A model generated the notes under the pieces. That model ran no database searches and had not been told where the DNA came from. It was given only the letters and a program-made list of their open reading frames with translations. Positions 59,092 through 64,000 of a stretch of 64,000 nt of DNA are shown here, one piece after another (position 1 is the first letter of the stretch; every line of letters begins with the position of its first letter). A program made the translations under genes and the position numbers. Source of the DNA: Alkalihalobacterium elongatum (GTDB taxonomy: Bacteria > Bacillota > Bacilli > Bacillales > Bacillaceae_F); contig NZ_WMKZ01000021.1 of the NCBI RefSeq assembly GCF_019024285.1, positions 1 through 64,000 of the forward strand, given 5' to 3'.

Positions 59092-59180
59092 CTTGGTAAC
59101 CCCTTTTACTATGTTTCTTACTTATATGAACAATGAACTAAAGTGGTTCCCTGTTACAATAATCAAAAATAAAATATGAA

Positions 59181-59211
59181 TAAGGCACTTTCCTTGTTAG
59201 AAAGTGCCTTA
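59181..59211 (-). terminator. terminator of the cardiolipin synthase gene
   Basis: TAAGGCACTTTC pairs perfectly with GAAAGTGCCTTA around seven bases, between the stop codon at 59227 and the methyltransferase start. Confidence 0.87.
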
Positions 59212-59226
59212 TGGTTTTTATTCAGT

Positions 59227-60675
59227 TTATAAGATGGGTGATAATAGTCGTGAAATGGATTCTTTAAATCTAATTACTTTTGAACGTTGATCATACAAAT
59301 CCTGTGTAAGCTCGAAACATAATTCCATATCTTTTTCAAATTGTTTAGCAAGTTGTTCCGATGTCTCCTGATCATAAATAAAAGCGTTGACTTCAAAATT
59401 CAATTTAAAGCTTCGCATGTCAATATTCGCTGTTCCTACTGAATTGATTTTTCGGTCAACGACTAACATTTTTGCATGGATGAACCCTTCTTCATATATA
59501 AAAACTTTTGCCCCTGTTTTTATCATCTCGCCGACATGGGAGTATGTTGCCCAATATACAAATGGGTGATCAGGTCGGTTTGGGATCATTATCCGAACGT
59601 CTTTACCAGATAAGACAGCAATTCTTAATGCATCTAGGAGACTCGGGTCTGGTATGAAATAAGGCGTTTGAATATATATGGATTTTTTTGCTGCCATAAT
59701 CATATAAATATAACCGTTTTTCACTTGCTCCCACTCAGAGTCTGGTCCACTTGATACAATTTGCATCGCTGCTTTTCCTGCTCCAATTTTTTTAGGAAAG
59801 TAGTGAGGATCATAATTAATATAATATTGTTTAGAAGCTTGGTTCCAATCCAAGATAAACCGTTTTTGGATTGAATCAACGGCTGGTCCTTCTATCCGAA
59901 GATGGGTATCTCTCCAGTAGCCGAACCTCTCATTCAATCCTAAATACTCATCACCAACATTAAACCCACCAATATATCCAACGTACCCGTCAATGTTTAC
60001 TAGCTTCCGATGGTTTCTGTAATTAAGACGTAGGTTTATGGGAGCTAATTTAGAAGGGAAAAAGACTCCAATTTCTCCACCTGCTTGAACTAGCTCTGCA
60101 AAATCTTTTCTTTTTAATTTTCGTGAGCCAAGTTCATCATATAGGACTCGGACTTTTACTCCCTGTTTTGCCTTTTTAGTAAGTTCTTTGATAATTTGTT
60201 TTCCTAGTCCATCATTTTTAATAATATAGTATTGAATATGGATGAAGCTTTTTGCGTTTCGGATATCCTCTAATAAAGTTTCGAATTTCTTTCGACCGTC
60301 AACTAGTATTTCAATTTCGTTTCCCTTCGTTAGCATAGAATCATTGTTGATTAAATGCATATAAATTAAATCTTTGTACTCTTCCGTTACTCTACTATCA
60401 AATTGAAATTCTGAATGTTTAATTTGACTGATTTGTTCTGCAATTACCTGGTCAATACCAATTTTCCTCGTTCCGTCTGTATCAAACAATCGTTTTTTCG
60501 TTAAATTTTGACCGAGAAAAAGATAAATTATAAATCCCAAGAAAGGAATAAAAAATAAAATCAAAACCCATGCCCATGTTGCACTAGCGTCTTTACGTTC
60601 AAAAAAAATAATCATTCCTGCAAAGAGCATGTTTATAAAAAACATGACAGCCACTAATATTGAATAAATTTCCAT
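59227..60675 (-). CDS. cls: cardiolipin synthase
   Basis: A 482-aa phospholipase-D-superfamily protein. Two N-terminal helices (about 4-25 and 34-54) are followed by two HKD sites: HRKLVNIDGYVGYIGGFNVG (about 221-240) and HAKMLVVDRKINSVGTANID (about 398-417). It joins two phosphatidylglycerol molecules to cardiolipin and glycerol at the membrane. Length and order match Bacillus Cls (ClsA/YwnE type). The RBS is weak (AGGATGAG). It is a single gene with its own terminator. Confidence 0.93.
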   Translation of the reverse strand: MEIYSILVAVMFFINMLFAGMIIFFERKDASATWAWVLILFFIPFLGFIIYLFLGQNLTKKRLFDTDGTRKIGIDQVIAEQISQIKHSEFQFDSRVTEEYKDLIYMHLINNDSMLTKGNEIEILVDGRKKFETLLEDIRNAKSFIHIQYYIIKNDGLGKQIIKELTKKAKQGVKVRVLYDELGSRKLKRKDFAELVQAGGEIGVFFPSKLAPINLRLNYRNHRKLVNIDGYVGYIGGFNVGDEYLGLNERFGYWRDTHLRIEGPAVDSIQKRFILDWNQASKQYYINYDPHYFPKKIGAGKAAMQIVSSGPDSEWEQVKNGYIYMIMAAKKSIYIQTPYFIPDPSLLDALRIAVLSGKDVRIMIPNRPDHPFVYWATYSHVGEMIKTGAKVFIYEEGFIHAKMLVVDRKINSVGTANIDMRSFKLNFEVNAFIYDQETSEQLAKQFEKDMELCFELTQDLYDQRSKVIRFKESISRLLSPIL

Positions 60676-61033
60676 TTCTCATCCTGCCTAACCATAATTT
60701 TCTGCTTTTTCTATTTTAACACTTTTACACTAGAACTTCTTCTTTAATTATGAAAATTAAAGGTGTAGCAGGATTTGAAACCTATTCTCTTGTTTACCTG
60801 GGTAGTTACCATTTCATTACTTTTATTACTTAGGTATTTAGTTAGAGAATTTCATTGTACGTTTTTACTAGTGATTACTACCAATCTACATGCGAAGCGC
60901 TACTTAATTCTCAATTATTAGTGATCTTTATCTTTACCCCCTAAAAACTCTCTCCCTATTCGAATAGCTTAATAAACAAGTACAAATGTGATTGATCCAT
61001 ACCCAATAAAACTATTTGAATAGGAGAACTATC
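60676..61033. other. 350-base gap without a clear gene
   Basis: It separates two divergent units and must hold their promoters. I see no credible frame, RNA motif or strong inverted repeat. Confidence 0.4.
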
Positions 61034-61246
61034 GTGATTTCAAATACTATGTTTAGTCCACGTAAACCATTAGTAAAGAAACCTAAGCACACATTAGCAG
61101 CATTCGATAAGCGTCAACGACAAGAAAGAAACCGTCGTCCGCTTTCTGAAAATGTAGACAAGCAACAAAATTATGGAAGAGTCAAATTATATACTTATGG
61201 CCACAAGACGATTAGACACGAGAGTAGTTTTGATGTTAGGGTGTAG
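61034..61246 (+). CDS. 70-aa basic protein of unknown function
   Basis: GTG 61034, five bases after TAGGAGA, opens a 70-residue frame: MISNTMFSPRKPLVKKPKHT, then a very basic AAFDKRQRQERNRRP and a C-terminal KLYTYGHKTIRHESSFDVRV. It is rich in Arg and Lys without cysteines or membrane helices, so it could bind nucleic acid. Starting at 61016 (TTG) would put the start upstream of the RBS. It is convergent with the MFS gene, six bases apart. Not recognised. Confidence 0.55.
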   Translation: MISNTMFSPRKPLVKKPKHTLAAFDKRQRQERNRRPLSENVDKQQNYGRVKLYTYGHKTIRHESSFDVRV

Positions 61247-61252
61247 TAATTT

Positions 61253-62650
61253 TTAGACACCATCTCTAAAAATTAAAGGCTGTTGTTTACGGTTCGAAAA
61301 ATAAAAATAGAGACCGATTATAATTGTAAGTAATGCCAAACCGACAAATATATTACTGTACACGACGACGACGCCTATATTTTCTATAAATGGATTTAAG
61401 GGAATTCCAACAAATGAATAATCTAGGATTCTTCCAATAATGGCACCACCAATAGCACCAGATAATAAGTTTCCTAAATTATAAATCCCCATTCCAACAC
61501 CCATTTGTTCATCGGGAAGGACCGTCGATATTATATTAGCCATAGATGTTTGAAAGATTGGAAAAGCAATAAAATTAATACTAAAGATTATACTAATAAT
61601 CCAAGGTGCAAATCCAAGAAAGCTAGATAAAAGAAAAGATCCTATTAAAATTAAACTGATTGCAAAGTATCCGACAGTCTGACTACCATATCGATCAGTA
61701 AAGCCACCAGCTGCATTCCCTACAAATGCTCCAAGAATTGCTCCTGGAAACAGAACTAAACCTATTTGTACAGTACTTAATCCATGGATGTCTCGGAGTA
61801 ACAAAGGAAGGATGAATAAATTACTAAACATAATTAATGTACCGAAAAAACTCGTCAAAACGGTTAATCGAAAAACTTTGTTTGAAAACATTGAAGGTAA
61901 AATTAATGGATATCGATAAGTACAAATCCACAAAAAAAATGCCGCACTAACAATAATACCAAACAATAAATAAATCCAATTAAAAGACGTTATAAATAAA
62001 ATAAGGAAAGCGACACCTAAAGCCATTAGAATTGCTCCAATAACATCTGGCTTTCCGCTTTTCTTCTCTTCTTTCGGTAATAATACTCGTAAAAAAGGTA
62101 ATGTCAAAACTACAACAAAAGAAAATAGAAAAATATAATGCCAATCTAAGAAACCTGCAATAAATCCACCTAGTACAGGTCCTAAGCCAGCACCAAATGC
62201 CATTGCAGAAGATAATATACCTAGCATTCTACCTTTTTCATTTGGAAAATAGCGAGATGGAATAACAAAAACGATAGCAATAACCGCAGCTGCACCACAA
62301 GCTTGGATCATTCTAGAGATGACAACCATTAAATAAGTTGGAGAGAAGAAACCAATAATGGAACCTATGACAAATAAGGAAATCCCAATTGTTAATAAAT
62401 TTTTTATCGGATAAATATCACCTAATTTGCCATAAAGTAATGCCCCAATAGAGTAAAGGATAATATAGCCCGTAACAACCCAGCTAACTTGGGAGGGGAG
62501 TAGATCAAAATAAAACGCAATATCAGGAACGGAAACCATAAACATGGTCGAGTTCATAATTGAAAATAAAAGCAAAATAGATAACAAACTAATTAGCTTT
62601 TTCTTATCTGAATCAGAAATGTTATATTGATTTTTTGAAGTGTTTTCCAT
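61253..62650 (-). CDS. MFS multidrug exporter, DHA2-type (14 helices)
   Basis: A 465-aa transporter with 13-14 helices. Motif A is LYGKLGDIYPIKNLLTIGIS and motif C is GAGLGPVLGGFIAGFLDWHY, the antiporter signature of drug exporters. It resembles the TetA(L)/LmrB/EmrB group. It would export drugs or metal-drug complexes against protons. RBS AAAGGAGATGCAGG. Its upstream region has a TTGATAG...CTATCAA repeat (62708-62733) that may be an operator for a local regulator not in this window. Confidence 0.87.
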   Translation of the reverse strand: MENTSKNQYNISDSDKKKLISLLSILLLFSIMNSTMFMVSVPDIAFYFDLLPSQVSWVVTGYIILYSIGALLYGKLGDIYPIKNLLTIGISLFVIGSIIGFFSPTYLMVVISRMIQACGAAAVIAIVFVIPSRYFPNEKGRMLGILSSAMAFGAGLGPVLGGFIAGFLDWHYIFLFSFVVVLTLPFLRVLLPKEEKKSGKPDVIGAILMALGVAFLILFITSFNWIYLLFGIIVSAAFFLWICTYRYPLILPSMFSNKVFRLTVLTSFFGTLIMFSNLFILPLLLRDIHGLSTVQIGLVLFPGAILGAFVGNAAGGFTDRYGSQTVGYFAISLILIGSFLLSSFLGFAPWIISIIFSINFIAFPIFQTSMANIISTVLPDEQMGVGMGIYNLGNLLSGAIGGAIIGRILDYSFVGIPLNPFIENIGVVVVYSNIFVGLALLTIIIGLYFYFSNRKQQPLIFRDGV

Positions 62651-62707
62651 TTCTATCCTGCATCTCCTTTAATAAGATGATAAAGCACTGCTATCATCTT
62701 AAGTCAA

Positions 62708-62733
62708 TTGATAGAAACACTATACTTTACTAT
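62708..62733. promoter_or_regulatory. inverted repeat before the DHA2 exporter, possible operator
   Basis: TTGATAG and CTATCAA are complementary seven-base arms 12 bases apart, about 60 bases upstream of the exporter start. Drug exporters are often repressed by TetR-type proteins binding such sites. No regulator gene is next to it here. Confidence 0.4.
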
Positions 62734-62790
62734 CAATCTAAATTACAATCCTTTGTTATTCGTCCCTTTTTTCAAAAGATTGTAAGTAAC

Positions 62791-62926
62791 ATATTACTTA
62801 GTGATGAGCTAAATCGATTATAATGATTGGCTATGTACGATCTTTAACACCGCCGAGAAAAAATAATGGTTTAGGTAAAGTTAATTAAAATAGAGGGTAT
62901 CTTTTGCCCCCATCACTAAGTAATAT
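62791..62926. repeat. 136-bp element with perfect 16-bp inverted ends
   Basis: ATATTACTTAGTGATG (62791-62806) is the exact complement of CATCACTAAGTAATAT (62911-62926). The 104 bases between them are non-coding. This layout suits a small MITE-like element. In the RNA of the upstream synthetase gene it would also form a large hairpin, so a 3'-end role is possible too. Confidence 0.6.
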
Positions 62927-62997
62927 ATATTTCAATAGTGATTAAATCGTATTAAGCAGAATGCTTAAATACATGGAATACATGGTTACAGTGATTT

Positions 62998-64000
62998 CTA
63001 GTTAACATTTCGTGATTGTTGTTTTTTTCTTAATGGTACTTTCAAGATCTTTCCTGTAGCTGTTTTTGGAAGTTCATCTAGAAACCTAAAGATTCTTGGA
63101 ACCTTATAGCTTGCGATATTCTTTTTACAGTAAGCATATAAATCTTCTTCCGAAATTTCCTTTTTCATTACAACATACGCTACAATTTCCTCTCCGAAAA
63201 CTTCATGTGCCTCACCAATTACAGCACATTCAATGATATCTGGATGAGCGTATAGCACTTCTTCTATTTCACGGGGATAAACATTATAACCACCGCGAAT
63301 AATCATATCCTTCTTCCGATCGACAATAAATAAGTTCCCATCTTTATCCTGATAACCTAGATCACCAGTATAAACCCAGCCATCACGAATCGTTTCCTGC
63401 GTTGCTTCTGGCTTATTGTAATAGCCTTTCATTGCATTACGTCCACGGAAAATAATTTCACCAACTTCACCTTGTGGCACATCTTTTTCATCAGGTGTAA
63501 CAATACGAAGTTCCAATCCAGGGACAGGTATTCCAACTGAACCTACAATTTTTTTGCCATGTAGAGGTTGACAAGTGATCATAACCGTAGATTCAGTTTG
63601 TCCGTATCCTTCTAACATGGCAACACCGATTTCCTTTTTAATTCGATCAATGATTTCAACTGGAATACTTGCACCACCAGAACCAAAGATCCTTAGTGAG
63701 GAATAATCATAATCCTTTAGCTTTGGAGAGTGAACAAACATAGTAAACATAGTTGGTACCCCAGGGAAAACGGTGATTTTCTCCCGCTCTATAAGTTCTA
63801 GCATTAGATCTGGGATAAATCGATCTTCTAGATATGCTGTTGCTCCTTTATACATCCCACATAAGAGACAAGCAACCTTAGCATAAGCATGGAATAGTGG
63901 TAAAACGACAACGACTTTGTCTGTTTCACTCGTTTCTTGAACATCGGTTACTGTCTTCGTCATCCACAGAACGTTATCATGTGTAATCATCGCTCCTTTT
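62998..64000 (-). CDS. acyl-CoA synthetase (AMP-binding), 5' end outside the window
   Basis: The visible 334 residues are the C-terminal two-thirds of an ANL-superfamily ligase. The AMP-binding P-loop is cut at the edge: KGAMITHDNV continues the TSGTTGxPKG motif. GYGQTESTVM, GWVYTGDLGYQDKDGNLFIVDRK split across the A5-A7 region, and the C-terminal PKTATGKILKVPLRK (catalytic Lys) follow. It activates a fatty or other carboxylic acid with ATP and CoA. In-frame coding runs to base 64000, so the ATG at 63990 is internal, not a start. Confidence 0.9.
   Translation of the reverse strand, partial: KGAMITHDNVLWMTKTVTDVQETSETDKVVVVLPLFHAYAKVACLLCGMYKGATAYLEDRFIPDLMLELIEREKITVFPGVPTMFTMFVHSPKLKDYDYSSLRIFGSGGASIPVEIIDRIKKEIGVAMLEGYGQTESTVMITCQPLHGKKIVGSVGIPVPGLELRIVTPDEKDVPQGEVGEIIFRGRNAMKGYYNKPEATQETIRDGWVYTGDLGYQDKDGNLFIVDRKKDMIIRGGYNVYPREIEEVLYAHPDIIECAVIGEAHEVFGEEIVAYVVMKKEISEEDLYAYCKKNIASYKVPRIFRFLDELPKTATGKILKVPLRKKQQSRNVN

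Noticed and set aside
63990-64000. ATG at 63990 as the start of the acyl-CoA synthetase
   Set aside because: The preceding codons read KGA, part of the conserved P-loop TSGTTGxPKG; the AAAGGAGCG that looks like an RBS is coding sequence.

Overview
The window looks like a chromosomal segment of a low-GC, endospore-forming member of the Bacillaceae. The clues are AT-rich DNA with strong AGGAGG-type ribosome binding sites, a set of CotF-type spore coat genes, YheC/YheD ATP-grasp genes, KtrAB with a c-di-AMP (ydaO/yuaA) riboswitch, a SOS-box-controlled YolD gene and a Bacillus-type gas vesicle cluster. Species cannot be fixed from this sequence alone.

Layout. The left edge (1-300) is the tandem promoter and 16S leader of an rRNA operon that is transcribed leftwards out of the window; beside it is a structured RNA that fits the Bacillaceae-1 motif. 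At 0.57-1.65 kb lie four small spore coat genes, then a large membrane-anchored di-haem cytochrome c. From 4 to 19.5 kb there are mostly single-gene housekeeping and stress functions: PlsC-like acyltransferase, hydrolase, CapA-like lipoprotein, a YolD/WYL pair around a LexA box, a Met/His-repeat protein, a MarR-controlled azoreductase/flavoprotein unit, CBO0543 and DUF membrane proteins, an orphan cytosine methyltransferase, an Rrf2 regulator and a leader-controlled SLC13 permease. From 22.8 to 26.1 kb is potassium traffic: a YugO-like channel convergent with ktrAB under a c-di-AMP riboswitch. The 26-31 kb stretch is full of decay: 48-bp GGTGCCAGGCACC elements, a frameshifted isochorismatase, a broken LysM/SH3 cell-wall protein and a catalase remnant.

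From 35.3 to 39.7 kb is a compact gas vesicle operon (gvpA-O-N-F-G-L-S-K-J plus an unassigned 52-aa last gene), followed upstream by yheD and yheC, and a divergent 85-aa Cys-containing protein. From 43.6 to 58.1 kb is a copper/respiration-flavoured region: DUF2243-CtaG, an MFS transporter, a His-tailed membrane protein, a double AbrB protein, a sensor kinase/response regulator pair, an IS3 remnant, a multicopper oxidase, a broken beta-propeller lipoprotein, a CopA ATPase, a small nitrite/sulfite-reductase-like protein and a SHOCT protein. CsoR-type operators stand in front of copA and the reductase-like gene. The right end carries a methyltransferase, a cardiolipin synthase, a DHA2 exporter and the C-terminal part of an acyl-CoA synthetase cut by the window edge.

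A recurring feature is gene damage: single-base frameshifts (WYL protein, isochorismatase, LysM protein, beta-propeller, a 77-codon gene) and missing AUG starts (CotF-like gene, UPF0173, NhaC). This is either real pseudogenisation or uncorrected sequencing error, and should be settled before the biology is interpreted. I found no CRISPR array, tRNA, prophage or defence island.
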